From Gracilaria domingensis (taxonomy: Eukaryota; Rhodophyta; Florideophyceae; Gracilariales; Gracilariaceae): a stretch of 64,000 bases of DNA. Of this stretch, positions 1-9,898 are shown piece after piece; position 1 is the stretch's first letter; each line of letters starts with the position of its first letter. The position numbers were made by a program, and so were the translations under genes. Under the pieces are notes generated by a model. The model saw nothing but the letters and a program-made list of their open reading frames with translations, made no database searches and was not told the origin of the DNA. The stretch is from NCBI GenBank assembly GCA_022539475.1, contig VCMS01000097.1, positions 124,001-188,000 of the forward strand. Reading direction: 5' to 3'.

Positions 1-126
1 ACAGAGACATGGGTACACTGTCTCTGTCGCACTTCAAGCCGACTGTCTTCGACCTGTTCTCGCGCTAACAGTCACACTGCTGTTCGCGTACTGATCGTAA
101 AACGTCGCGCAGCACAATGCGTTACA
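1..126 (-). repeat. 3' LTR of the gypsy element (cut by window edge)
   Basis: Matches 5102-5227 base for base except one C/T difference. On the minus strand the LTR begins TGTAACG, directly after a purine-rich stretch. Confidence 0.9.
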
Positions 127-158
127 CTGCCCCATAACTTCTGTATCCACAGCAGAAG

Positions 159-3100
159 TTAATCAGAAAATGAGCATTGTTCTAACGCAGACTGTTTCAG
201 CGTGCGGCTACCAGCGGTATGCAGAAAGTCCTGCACGATGCCAGGGACATCTCTTGCCATATCTGCAAGCGGTTCCCACGTCCGATCTTCAACATGCGGC
301 AATCCCTCCCATTTGATCAACAGTTGTAGCTCTTGGCCCATCTTTCGGATACTTTCGATAGATGACACAATTTCATAACGAGCCTCACAATGAGCTGCTG
401 CTTCTAGCAAGGAATCACCCACCTTCATTCCTTCATGCGATGCCTTGTACATCATCATTCGTCTGGCGTGTACTGTCTCCTTGTCTTGTAAATCATTCAG
501 GTTCTGCACAACAAAAACATGGGTGCCTAGAACCTCACAGATACGACGTGGACCTTTCCACACAAAACCAAGCTTGTGTTCACGTTTTCCTTTGCTACGT
601 ACTAGCACATAATCACCGACATCGAAGTTGATAGATAGAACGTTTGTTCTTTCGCTGTGCTTCTTTGTCATACGGCGTCTGGTCTTCGTGACCTTCTCGT
701 TCACATCTCGGTGCATTTGGTCTAACGCTCTCTGTACTGCCTCTATCTGCAACGTTCGCTGAAGATGGACCACATCTTCGGACTTCGCGGTAGGAAAAGA
801 CGACATTGGCAGTGCTCTCATCAGCGGTCTTGTTGGCTTCTGCCCCGTAAACACTTCCAATGGTGTGCGATACACTCTGCGTGTTTCTTCATTTCGTAGT
901 CCTAGACGTTTCAATGGCGACTGATTGAAAACGCTCTGCACGCATTCCGAAATTGCGGGCCAGTCTTTCGGGCTCAGCTTCCATTCGCTCAACAACGCTT
1001 TAGAGCATCTGAGTACTTCACGACACACTCTCTCTACCGTCCCATTGGCCCATGGAGAGTAGGCGGTGGTGAAATGGTGTCGTACGTGAAACTCCTTGGA
1101 CAGTTCTTTCAGTGCCTCATTGCAAAAATGACGACCTTGATCAGTGATCAACCATTCCATACACCCAAACACACCCACCCATAACGATAGAGCATCAACG
1201 GCGGCCTGTGCAGTAGCCTCCGTAGTGGCGTACAACCACACGTATCCAGAATGGTGGTCTTTCAGAATGAGTATGTATCTGTGATTGTTGGTTCCGGGTC
1301 CCATGTACAAAAAGTCACAGTGCACTACTTCGTTTGGTCTCATTCCGTGCAGTGCTGTTCCAAGTGGTCTTGGGATCATCTCACCACTTCGTGAAACTAG
1401 GCAATGAAGGCATAAGTCAACAAATTCGCTTATGTCTTTCGTTATCGTATCCCAAATGTACTGTTCCCTGGCGATGCTCTCCGTAGCTTCTCTTCCTCTG
1501 TGTCCTCCTGTGCCACAGTGAGCAACAATCAGTAGTCGCAGTTTCAGCTCCTTTGCCTCAGTAGGGATCCACAACAAACCATTCTGTCCCAACAGTCCAT
1601 CGCGGTCGGTTACCACATCCTCTGGTAATTCATTCTTCACGTTTGCCTGGTGCTCAGCGATCGTTGCAACATCCGGCCAATCGATATCGTCGATGCTTGG
1701 TACGGTTTGTTCCGCAACGGTAATAAGACTACAGGTCATTGTGGCTTGTTTGTTCTTGCGGTATCCACGTAACCATCTCGTGAGGATGTCGGCGAAAATA
1801 TTTCTCCAGCCATCAATATGTTCAATAATGTAAGCAAACTGCGAGAGAAAAAGAGCCCATCGCTGTACCTTAGACACGATGTGTCTTCCCAACGACGGTG
1901 TGAAAGCGTAAGGGGCAAAAATGAACAACAGGTTCCGGTGGTCCGTAAACACATGTACTTCAGCCCCGCACAGAAACATGTAATCCAACGTTTCAAAAGT
2001 CTTGAAGACTGCAAAGGCTTCTTTCTCGAACGTACTCCATCTTGATTCTGCGCTCTTGAATGCAGATCCCAAAAAGGCTAACGGTTCGTGCTCCTGATCT
2101 TCCGTTTCCGGACTCAATTGTTCAGGGTCAATCTGCGTCACTACTGCGGACCAATATCCTTCCGAAGCGTCGGTAAAGACGCAAATTACCTTATTCGGGT
2201 CAGGATAAGACAGCTTTACTGCCTCACGTAGACAGTGTTGTATTCCAACAAAAGCGTGGTGATGTTCGTGATCCCACCCGAGACTATCGAGTCTGATGTT
2301 CTTGATAGCTCTACTGGTGCGCTTCCCGGCCTTCGCATACGCCCTTTCCAGTAAGTCTGTCAACGGAGCAACCTGTCGAGCGAAATCAGGTATGGCTTTA
2401 GACATCCATCTACAGCAGTAGATAAACTGGCTCAGTTCCTCTGCAGTTCGAGGAATATCCATATCTTTTAGTCCGCTGATATTGTTCGGGTCCATCGTGT
2501 ACCCCTCAGCCAAAATAAGACGTCCACACCATCGTATTTCCTTGGCAAAGAACTTCGATTTCCGTGCTGAAAGCAGCAGATTGTACTCTCGACAGACAAT
2601 AAAGAACTGTTCCAGTAGCGTCAACAGGTGTTCTTCGTCACGTGCGTGCAGATTAAAATCGTCTATCCACGCCTTCATGTTATCCCTTATCGATTTGAAT
2701 AAGGGTTCTACGTGTCCTTGGAAATGTGAAGCCGCGTTTGCTAATCCTGGAAGGACCCTTTTTGAGGACACTATTCCTTTCGGAGTGACGATTCCGCATG
2801 CCGAATAGGAATCAGGATGAAGTGGCAACTGCCAGTAGCCATTCACAAAGTCCAGGCAAGCGAAACAATTGCTGCCTGCAAAATCCAATACTTCTGCATC
2901 CAGGTTGGGCATCGGCCATGCTTCTTTGCACGTAGCGGCGTTCACAGGTCGTAAGTCTATCGCCATACGAAACGGCGACTTTGAATTCGGTTTAGGAACA
3001 ATCAGAGGTGCAGCATGCCAATCTGCAATTACATCTTCTGTGAACACTCCCATGTCAACTAGACGCTGCACATATTTTTCCATCCATATGCGTTGCTGTG

Positions 3101-3596
3101 GTGCATAGCGTCTTGGCTTAACTTTCACCGGTTTCTTACTCTCATCAAGCCGAATCTTTATTGGCTCAATACGTGCTGGATCTCCTTTCCCTAGTCTTAG
3201 GCGAAAGACATCCTGGTAATCCTTGAATAGGCGCCGTAATTGTTGCGCACCATTCGCAGAAAGCCCTTGCTTCACTGCGTCCTCGACACGGCGTTCAAGC
3301 TCCAAAGCGATGTTCTCTACTGGGTCTTCACCCATGTCAATATAGAGGTCGGCGTCATCCAGTTTATCATCCTCCCACCCTCTATCAGAGTGGAAAGTCG
3401 ATCCGTCATTGATTCTTGATCCGATTGAGACGTTGCATATGCGACTGCTGCCTGTTTCATTGTGCTCTTTCTCACGAGACTCCAGCAGTGCACCCGCGTC
3501 TGCTACTCCGCCAAAACGATCACATGCAGCTGTTATTAAGTCCGAGTGACTCAAGCACATATCGCGAAAGAATAACAGAGGATGTTTCCTGTTCAC
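159..3596 (-). CDS. Gypsy pol polyprotein (RT, RNase H, integrase, chromodomain)
   Basis: An open frame of 1145 aa. In order it shows: a reverse transcriptase with a Ty3-like fingers/palm region (about residues 130-400); an RNase H domain with an FTDAS start and an FTDHRNLL motif (about 470-610); an integrase with an N-terminal zinc-binding HHCC-type region around GGHRGREAT and a catalytic core containing ITDQGRHF and SPWANGTVER; and a C-terminal chromodomain (about 1065-1125, with LIKWEGLP and RTWEPL). The chromodomain indicates a chromovirus that may target particular chromatin. The frame starts about 85 bp after the gag ORF ends, in another reading frame, so its own start or programmed frameshifting are both possible. 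The first ~100 residues are less conserved. Confidence 0.93.
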   Translation of the reverse strand: MNRKHPLLFFRDMCLSHSDLITAACDRFGGVADAGALLESREKEHNETGSSRICNVSIGSRINDGSTFHSDRGWEDDKLDDADLYIDMGEDPVENIALELERRVEDAVKQGLSANGAQQLRRLFKDYQDVFRLRLGKGDPARIEPIKIRLDESKKPVKVKPRRYAPQQRIWMEKYVQRLVDMGVFTEDVIADWHAAPLIVPKPNSKSPFRMAIDLRPVNAATCKEAWPMPNLDAEVLDFAGSNCFACLDFVNGYWQLPLHPDSYSACGIVTPKGIVSSKRVLPGLANAASHFQGHVEPLFKSIRDNMKAWIDDFNLHARDEEHLLTLLEQFFIVCREYNLLLSARKSKFFAKEIRWCGRLILAEGYTMDPNNISGLKDMDIPRTAEELSQFIYCCRWMSKAIPDFARQVAPLTDLLERAYAKAGKRTSRAIKNIRLDSLGWDHEHHHAFVGIQHCLREAVKLSYPDPNKVICVFTDASEGYWSAVVTQIDPEQLSPETEDQEHEPLAFLGSAFKSAESRWSTFEKEAFAVFKTFETLDYMFLCGAEVHVFTDHRNLLFIFAPYAFTPSLGRHIVSKVQRWALFLSQFAYIIEHIDGWRNIFADILTRWLRGYRKNKQATMTCSLITVAEQTVPSIDDIDWPDVATIAEHQANVKNELPEDVVTDRDGLLGQNGLLWIPTEAKELKLRLLIVAHCGTGGHRGREATESIAREQYIWDTITKDISEFVDLCLHCLVSRSGEMIPRPLGTALHGMRPNEVVHCDFLYMGPGTNNHRYILILKDHHSGYVWLYATTEATAQAAVDALSLWVGVFGCMEWLITDQGRHFCNEALKELSKEFHVRHHFTTAYSPWANGTVERVCREVLRCSKALLSEWKLSPKDWPAISECVQSVFNQSPLKRLGLRNEETRRVYRTPLEVFTGQKPTRPLMRALPMSSFPTAKSEDVVHLQRTLQIEAVQRALDQMHRDVNEKVTKTRRRMTKKHSERTNVLSINFDVGDYVLVRSKGKREHKLGFVWKGPRRICEVLGTHVFVVQNLNDLQDKETVHARRMMMYKASHEGMKVGDSLLEAAAHCEARYEIVSSIESIRKMGQELQLLIKWEGLPHVEDRTWEPLADMARDVPGIVQDFLHTAGSRTLKQSALEQCSFSD

Positions 3597-3681
3597 TAAT
3601 CAAGCAAGGTACGTTTCTGAGCATCAGGTTGGTACCATGTCTTATGCGCAGCAGCATGTCCGTCTTGATTTTTCGTTTGCA

Positions 3682-4878
3682 CTAAAGTGGCGGTCCTTCC
3701 TTGTTGGCACTCTCGCATACTCGCGGTTTCGACAGTGGTTCTATGTCTAGATTCGGGTTTGCCTTCAGCATTTCACTAAAGACTCGAGGCGGTATCACAG
3801 TAGTGTCCGATCCTTGATCAGCAAGGACGTATGTCTCAACTGCCTCGTTACACAACGACGCGGAGAACAACGCCGAGTTGTCATTCTCTACCCCTGGATT
3901 GATGCCAGATACACTGCCCTTCTTGTCCTGACTGTTGCTGAACCTACGTCTGCGCTCTTGATTCTTTGCGCGGTGCTCAGCCAAAAGCTTGCGACGCTCC
4001 TCTTCTGACGTTAGCTTACAGTGCTTGACCAAATGATTTCCATTACATTTGGGATTGAGGCAAGTCCTACGGATCTTCTTCGACGAACGCTCATCAGTCT
4101 CGTGGGAAGTTTCGTGAGTTCTGCTCTTGCGTCCTCCTTTGATCTTTCCTTTGATCTTCGTCTCTTCTTCAGGGTCTGATGATACTTCGGCATTTCTTAG
4201 TGCTAGGGCAGCGTCGTGCGTGTCAATTGCTCGCGCCTCTTTCACTAAAGTACGAAAGAATACTCCGTAGTCATCACGGAAGCCTTCTTCTTTTTTTAGC
4301 CTCCAGCTCAACATAATCTGCGTTCGCAGCCGCTCATCAGTAACTCTCTGTAGCACATGCTGCACGGCAAGCCGACCTTTGTCGGTCATGAAGTTTGGAC
4401 ATCCCACATTCTGTAATGCTTTGACATAAAGAATACCCAAGCGTCGAACTTTGTACTCAAGAGTCATGTCCTCACTTTCCGGCATCTTGATCTTGACAAG
4501 TTCTCTCTCGATAGTGGCCAAGTTGTAATCCTCTGGCTTCACTACAGTATGCGCGTCAATGCATGCCGTGAGATGCTCGTCGGTGATGTCTTCAACCTTT
4601 GCAACTGGGACAAGCTGCAGAATGACCATCATCTGTAACACTGCATCACTGCAGCTGCTACGAAGCGTAGTAGGTACCACATCTATGCCAGGTTGTTCAT
4701 TCTTCTCGTGAACCAAGCGTTCGTATTCTGTACTTCTATGCTTAAAACGTACAAAGTCCTTACGGTCGATATCATTGAGCCTTGGTGCCTGAAGCGTCTC
4801 CAGAATTGTCTGACGCACCTTCTCCTGTTGGTTGTCAACGGACCCAGTTCCACTTTTGCTACGAGTTGAACTTGCCAT
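3682..4878 (-). CDS. Gypsy gag with zinc knuckle and protease start
   Basis: 398 aa. The N-terminal ~230 residues look like a helical retrotransposon capsid. They are followed by a basic stretch and a CX4CX3HX3HC-type zinc knuckle (about residues 270-285), and then a retropepsin-like segment around ADQGSDTTVIPP near the C-terminus. It is in the gag position relative to pol, just inside the right LTR with a leader of about 220 bp. The protease probably continues into the start of the pol frame, as this family often arranges it. Confidence 0.85.
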   Translation of the reverse strand: MASSTRSKSGTGSVDNQQEKVRQTILETLQAPRLNDIDRKDFVRFKHRSTEYERLVHEKNEQPGIDVVPTTLRSSCSDAVLQMMVILQLVPVAKVEDITDEHLTACIDAHTVVKPEDYNLATIERELVKIKMPESEDMTLEYKVRRLGILYVKALQNVGCPNFMTDKGRLAVQHVLQRVTDERLRTQIMLSWRLKKEEGFRDDYGVFFRTLVKEARAIDTHDAALALRNAEVSSDPEEETKIKGKIKGGRKSRTHETSHETDERSSKKIRRTCLNPKCNGNHLVKHCKLTSEEERRKLLAEHRAKNQERRRRFSNSQDKKGSVSGINPGVENDNSALFSASLCNEAVETYVLADQGSDTTVIPPRVFSEMLKANPNLDIEPLSKPRVCESANKEGPPL

Positions 4879-5098
4879 TTTTACCTGCTGAAAAACCGAG
4901 ACGTCTTATTGACGGTCAGAAATTTCTGTTGCGACGTACGGGGTAATCGCAGGCTCAATGGGCAAAGTAGTGGGCACTGATCCAACCGCCAACTGTGAAG
5001 TGCGGTGTGGTCTGCCTTTTACTTTTTCTGCACCCGAACAGCAGCGTTTTATACGCTCGCTTTCTTCGCAGTTCTCTAGCTCTCGGTCTCTCCGAACG

Positions 5099-5227
5099 TG
5101 AACAGAGACATGGGTACACTGTCTCTGTCGCACTTCAAGCCGACTGTCTTTGACCTGTTCTCGCGCTAACAGTCACACTGCTGTTCGCGTACTGATCGTA
5201 AAACGTCGCGCAGCACAATGCGTTACA
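5099..5227 (-). repeat. 5' LTR of the gypsy element
   Basis: About 129 bp, starting TG and ending CA on the plus strand. That is short for an LTR, but it is repeated at the other end of the element. Confidence 0.85.
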
Positions 5228-5677
5228 CTACATCCTTGTAACTTTTGAATGTTCGAACTTGAAATCCCTCATACTCTGTATCTGTATTCAGCAAGCTGCG
5301 ATCTCCATAGCTTTGGTGCAAAACTCATTTCACATCTCGATTCACCTTCTATCAATAAATTCAGTGTAACAACTCTTCAACTCTAGTCTCATCCCGCGAG
5401 AATCCATAGGCACGTTCTGATCTCACTGGTCTTGTAATAAAGACATGCAAGCGTGACATGAGCTTAGTAGAGTACACATTTTTCCTAACGTAATATTTGC
5501 AAGTTGGCACAGATATAAGGTTCAAATACTTCGTCGCCTTTAGCCACAAAGTTACTCGATGGCACTGTTTTAGAGTTCTTGTCAGACATCGCCTTGCAGA
5601 GAATGAACGTAACCGTTAGGCTTACCTTATTCACGTATTGTCTCCTCTGTAACGGGAACGATTGACGAGTGCGCACA
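5228..5677. other. Intergenic, no recognisable feature
   Basis: The flank between the gypsy right LTR and the end of HGH1. I see no conserved ORF or repeat. Short frames here have no family resemblance. Confidence 0.5.
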
Positions 5678-6814
5678 TCATACTGCAGCAAGCGTTGACG
5701 GCTCGGTCTTGTTGATAGGCTCCACGCTTTCTTCGCCGGGCTTTTCGTTGTCCTCAGCTATGGTAACCCTGTCGATGATGCTATCAATCGCTGTTCGAAT
5801 CTGTTCGTTGTCTTCGGCTTGTTTCCATACCTCTAGCACAGCATATGCGTCCTTCTCCCACAATATTTTTCGTCCTTGAGGGCTGTTGCAGAGCAGTAGA
5901 AGCGCTTCGACCAGCAATAGTCGAATTTCCACAAGAGGCTCCGGTGTGGCTGTATTTGGACTGAGTGCTACGTCTTGCACAGATTGTGGTGCTCTCCTTA
6001 TGTTTGATGGGGGAACTGGATGTTCGGCCGACATTAACCTTACCAAACACGTCCCGATCGTGTCCGGCTTACTGAGCAGCGCTTCATGACAGTCTTCCGC
6101 CATCGCACAATTTCTCGGAGCTGAAGAAACGGCTAGTCGGGTTGTTTCGTTCGATGAATGGAGCAGACGTAACAACCACGTCAGAGGTTGTTGCCCTGAC
6201 CGGTTGAAATCGTTCTCAGCGCTTGTCGCATATTTGAACAAAAAGGTTTCTCTTCCCTCCGGAGTGGTGAGAGCGTTGGACATCCACAGCACATTTAGAA
6301 TAGTCTCTAAGCAGGCAACAAGTGTAGGCAGTCTGTCAATAGTTAGATCCTTTTCAACGCCAATGAGACCTTTACCAACGAGTGCGTCGATGCCGCATGG
6401 GTGACGAGTGATGTTAGACAATAGTCCTGCATAGAGATATGACAGTTCGCGTTCCTCATGTTCTACCAATGCCTTTGCAAGTCGCTGAACAACACCCGCA
6501 GAAGTCATCACTTTGACCGATTCGGCCGCTTCCGAAATGTTTACCAGGGCAGAAAGAGCCACTCTAGAGCATTTTCGATCACCGCAGAGCACGAGTAAGC
6601 GACGAATTGTTTCTTCACCCTCTTTCGTAGTTCCAATAATGTGCCATAGTTTGGCACCTGCCTTTCCCGCGGAACAGGCCGCCAGTGCGGCACATACCGC
6701 AGTTCTTGTAGATGGACCCACAGCGCAACTCAGCAGCTTCACGATCTCAGACAAAGCTTCCTTATCCATTTCTAACTCCGCTGGTCGCCCACGCGAGTGT
6801 TGCATCTTGAACAA
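5678..6814 (-). CDS. HGH1: HGH1 homologue (eEF2-folding co-chaperone)
   Basis: 378 aa, all alpha-helical in ARM/HEAT-repeat style. The central segment with GLLSNITRHPCGIDALVG and the LNVLWMSNALTTPEGR motif, and the C-terminal LLLVEALLLLCNSPQGR segment, match the paired DUF383/DUF384 regions of HGH1/FAM203. HGH1 proteins are cytosolic and, in yeast, help TRiC/CCT fold elongation factor 2; that role is family knowledge. Length fits the family (about 350-390 aa). The frame is unbroken, with an acidic tail of about 30 residues. The start at 6814 is the first Met; Met16 (before DKEALSEIV) is an alternative. It lies divergent from the COG3 gene, sharing an upstream region of about 640 bp. Confidence 0.9.
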   Translation of the reverse strand: MFKMQHSRGRPAELEMDKEALSEIVKLLSCAVGPSTRTAVCAALAACSAGKAGAKLWHIIGTTKEGEETIRRLLVLCGDRKCSRVALSALVNISEAAESVKVMTSAGVVQRLAKALVEHEERELSYLYAGLLSNITRHPCGIDALVGKGLIGVEKDLTIDRLPTLVACLETILNVLWMSNALTTPEGRETFLFKYATSAENDFNRSGQQPLTWLLRLLHSSNETTRLAVSSAPRNCAMAEDCHEALLSKPDTIGTCLVRLMSAEHPVPPSNIRRAPQSVQDVALSPNTATPEPLVEIRLLLVEALLLLCNSPQGRKILWEKDAYAVLEVWKQAEDNEQIRTAIDSIIDRVTIAEDNEKPGEESVEPINKTEPSTLAAV

Positions 6815-7455
6815 CCAAATCGTTTAAGGTTGATATCCACAGATCTTCAAGGAAGACCCTTAAACAATGGACTCTCAAAATTTTCAGTTCTATACAAAAC
6901 GTATTCAAGAAACTGTGTTGCGACTCAAATTGCAAGATAGTCTGGAATGCTCTGCACCGGGAACGAAGTACCTTCCTGAACGAACGATAATAGAAACACC
7001 TGAGTAGAGTTTGGAAGATCAGTAACGAACGAACTAACCGTCGACGTCACCGCTCCGGACAACATGACTTCCAACATAACATGTTATCTGTGGCAATCCA
7101 AATACAACTCCGTAGATGGCACCACAGCGAGCTGGCTTGGCCTTACACTGCTGAGCAGTGACTGCTCTACGCAGGCAGTAAGCGCGGTCACGCCCATATG
7201 AAGCCGTTCTCTAGCTAGATTCAACAAAATTATTCCTTTTCTGTCTACTGTCCACAACTCGACTCTTGTTCTCTATTGGTTTGCATCATTGCATCGACAA
7301 TCAGGTTACAAGTTCAGCTTTGTTAGACAAGTTAAGAGGTTCGATGAGGTTGCATAGTTTCTCAGAACCAGAATGAGGATCTTAATGAGATAAGGCATTG
7401 AGTTCGAACATATCGACTAATACAAAATTGAATTTATTCCTGAGCAGGTTCGGCT
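6815..7455. other. Shared upstream region of HGH1 and COG3
   Basis: About 640 bp between divergent genes, so it probably holds both promoters. I see no ORF with family resemblance. An imperfect cluster of ACGAACGA-like words near 6975-7040 and a small CACTGCT-G-AGCAGTG palindrome near 7150 are visible. No function can be assigned. Confidence 0.45.
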
Positions 7456-9898
7456 TTGAGTGTCGACAATATCACTTGCCCAATCCATACTGAGCCTTTT
7501 TCTATGGCTTCGAAGGCAATGGAAGCGTCCTCTCGAGCGAAGAGTCATGGTGAATTCCTGCGTTTATGGGAAAGAAATGCCCCTCTGACTCAAGACCAAC
7601 TGCAGCTCTGCGCTCTTGTCGAATCACAATGCTCAACCTTTGCTCCGGTTTCAAAAGTTGCAGTAACGACGATTGATGAGGGTGCTGATTCAAAGCAGAA
7701 TGATGGCGATAATGTGATGTTTTCATACAAGGAAGAGGATGGTTTGAACGGTTTGGCAGAACTGAGCACAGCGGAAGATTTTCACATTGGGCACGACAAG
7801 ATGGAGCGAAGACTGGAGGAAGCCAATGAACCCAAGTATCGATAACTTGTAGACGGTCTGATAGAGGACGGAAAGGAATGTCTCAGGCTCATAGAAACAG
7901 TGGATGATGCCTTGGCTGCTCTCGTAAAGGTTGAAGGCGATCACAAGTTTGTATCGGATGTGGTTCTTCAATTCAAGTCAGATTGTGAAGCATTGGTGTC
8001 TGAAAGGAAAACATTGGGTGAACTTGCAGACGCCCTTCGAAAGCGACTCACCAACTTTGAGGAACTAGAGACCTTCATGGCGAAATTTGCTGGAGGGAAG
8101 AACTCAATCAAACCAACAGATCCTGGCTTTGTCAAATTGCTTCATCGTCTAGATGAGTGCGTTGCTTATGCGTCCAGCTCTACTGGAGCGGTGGCAGAAG
8201 CAGATGGGTACTTAGCCCGCTTTCTCGAGTTGCAGAGACGTGCGTTTACTTCCATTCGAGACCTTACAGTAACGGTGTTCCGAGATACTACGACACAAGT
8301 TGCGAAGGAGCTTCGAGAGGATCATCTTAATGGGGCTAGATTTAGGCATGCTGATCTTACCGATGCTTCGAAAGAATACTTGCGATTTCGAACTATCGCT
8401 CCTCGTATAAAGTCGTTGAAGACGGAACATTTATTCCAGGGCAAAGGCGGCTCCTTCGAGCCCTCGCGCAGGCACATCTATGCGGCATAGCGAGCTCAAC
8501 TTGTCTCCCTCTTATTCTAGAAAACCGTCTTCCACAACAGACGCGTACTCGAATCCATCATCCAGTGGGATGACTGGGTTTAGCGCGAATTATATGTTTT
8601 CATCACGGAACACAGCTTTTGGGCTCTATGCAGACTGCGAAGAAAGCTTTTTTGAACAACGGAAGCGTTTGCTTGACTCGTCTGTTGCCGCCCACGTTAA
8701 ATCTTTAGCTGATGTGAAGAACATGATCGCTCTGGCAAGATTAGGGTCAGCGTATGTTTTCCGAGTTTGCCAATTGGAGCGCCAGCTATATGAACATTTC
8801 TTTCCGCTTGACAGCAAGGAGGAAAGTGAGACACCTATATTGAATGCGGCGCTTCGTGTTCTGTACGATGTCGTGTATACAGAGCTGAGGCTACTCATAC
8901 TACAAGAAGATAACCTTGATAACCTGGTTTACCTCATTGAGGTTTTGAAGACAGCGATTCTGGGTGATGAAGTTCCACGTCGCGGGTTTGCCGGAAAGGC
9001 ATTTGCTCCATCTGCCGTTCGTGCCATTGCAGACGCACAAGAGTGTATCATTTATCGCGCCGAGGTATACATGCGCGATGAAATCCGGGGATTCGTTCCC
9101 AACCCTCACCATCGACACTACCCGGAAATCATTCTGGAATATAACAAACGAGCATCTTCATCGACTGCTTCCATTGTCACATCCCTGCAAAAGCCAATGG
9201 ACGCAGGTGGTATACAGAATGGAGCAGAGTCTGGGTCTCAAGAGATGAATGCACTCTAGCCTGACATCCGTAGCGTTGGCATATATGCTACTTGGTACCC
9301 ACCGGTGGAGAAGACACTAAGACTTCTCTCCATGTTGTACCGATGCGTAGATGGAGAGGTGTTTGCAGGAGTGGCCCAGGAAGCAGTCGCGATATGTGTT
9401 CAAAGCGTAGGTGCTGCCGCCGCGCGCATTACTGCGCAAGACAAATCAAAGGCAGAACACCATGCACAACTGTTTATAATCTGGTAACTGCTCATGACAA
9501 GGCAGCAAATTTTCCCGTTTGATGTGGACATGAGCTACACTGAGCACGAACTTGATTTCTTTGAACTGCGAAGGTTTCTTGGCTCAGTCATTCGTGGGGA
9601 GCTATCTGCTAGATCGCTAGCGTCTCCGCCGGTGGTGCGAGAAAAGGTGTTCGACTCGAAACGTGAGCTGGACCACCGCGTACGAGGGGCCACAGGCCCC
9701 TCGTACGCGGTGGTCCAGCTCACGTTTCGAGTGAGTCATTCATTCTGAAGACTATGCGGTTTATTCTGGACCCTGTTCTAATGTTTTTTGCGAAATGCAA
9801 TGCACTGCCTGCAAGTCGAACCGCGCATAGAGTGCTTGAAGAAGGCGAGGTTCCACCCACACCACCATCCACACCTTCCGATACGACTTGTAGGTGCT
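7456..9898 (+). pseudogene. COG3: COG3 (Golgi tethering complex subunit 3), decayed
   Basis: The conceptual product follows COG3/Sec34 over most of its length. Landmarks are the coiled-coil N-terminal region, LLHRLDECVAYASS (about 8130-8180), YLARFLELQRRAFTSIR, the LARLGSAYVFRVCQLERQLY segment, VYMRDEIRGFVPNP, TWYPPVEKTLRLLSMLYRC and LDFFELRRFL. COG3 is a core subunit of the conserved oligomeric Golgi complex, which tethers retrograde vesicles. Three in-frame stops interrupt it: TAA at 7843, TAG at 9257 and TAA at 9485. Each would be a Gln codon before a C-to-T change. The frame also shifts at about 8440-8490, and a perfect palindrome at 9654-9732 replaces conserved sequence. A last COG3-like stretch (about 9754-9898, DPVLMFFAKCNAL) follows in another frame, and the C-terminal part is missing. 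A short unseen intron could explain the 8440-8490 shift but not the other lesions. Confidence 0.87.
9654..9732. repeat. Perfect 38-bp inverted repeat, 3-nt loop
   Basis: Left arm 9654-9691, loop ACA 9692-9694, right arm 9695-9732. All 38 pairs match. The left arm is the natural COG3 coding sequence (VFDSKRELDHRV). The right arm is its copy in reverse, consistent with a fold-back template-switch event. Confidence 0.97.

Larger units (their letters stand above)
1..5227 (-). mobile_element. Ty3/gypsy chromodomain LTR retrotransposon, young
   Basis: A minus-strand element bounded by matching short terminal repeats. The left repeat (1-126) is cut by the window edge and the right repeat is at 5099-5227. 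It carries a gag-protease ORF followed by a pol ORF ordered reverse transcriptase, RNase H, integrase, chromodomain, which is the order of Ty3/gypsy chromoviruses. A purine-rich tract (read on the minus strand) lies beside the left repeat at about 127-136. The 126 comparable LTR bases differ at one position, so the insertion is young. It looks whole apart from the window edge. The target duplication cannot be checked because the left flank is outside the window. Confidence 0.93.
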
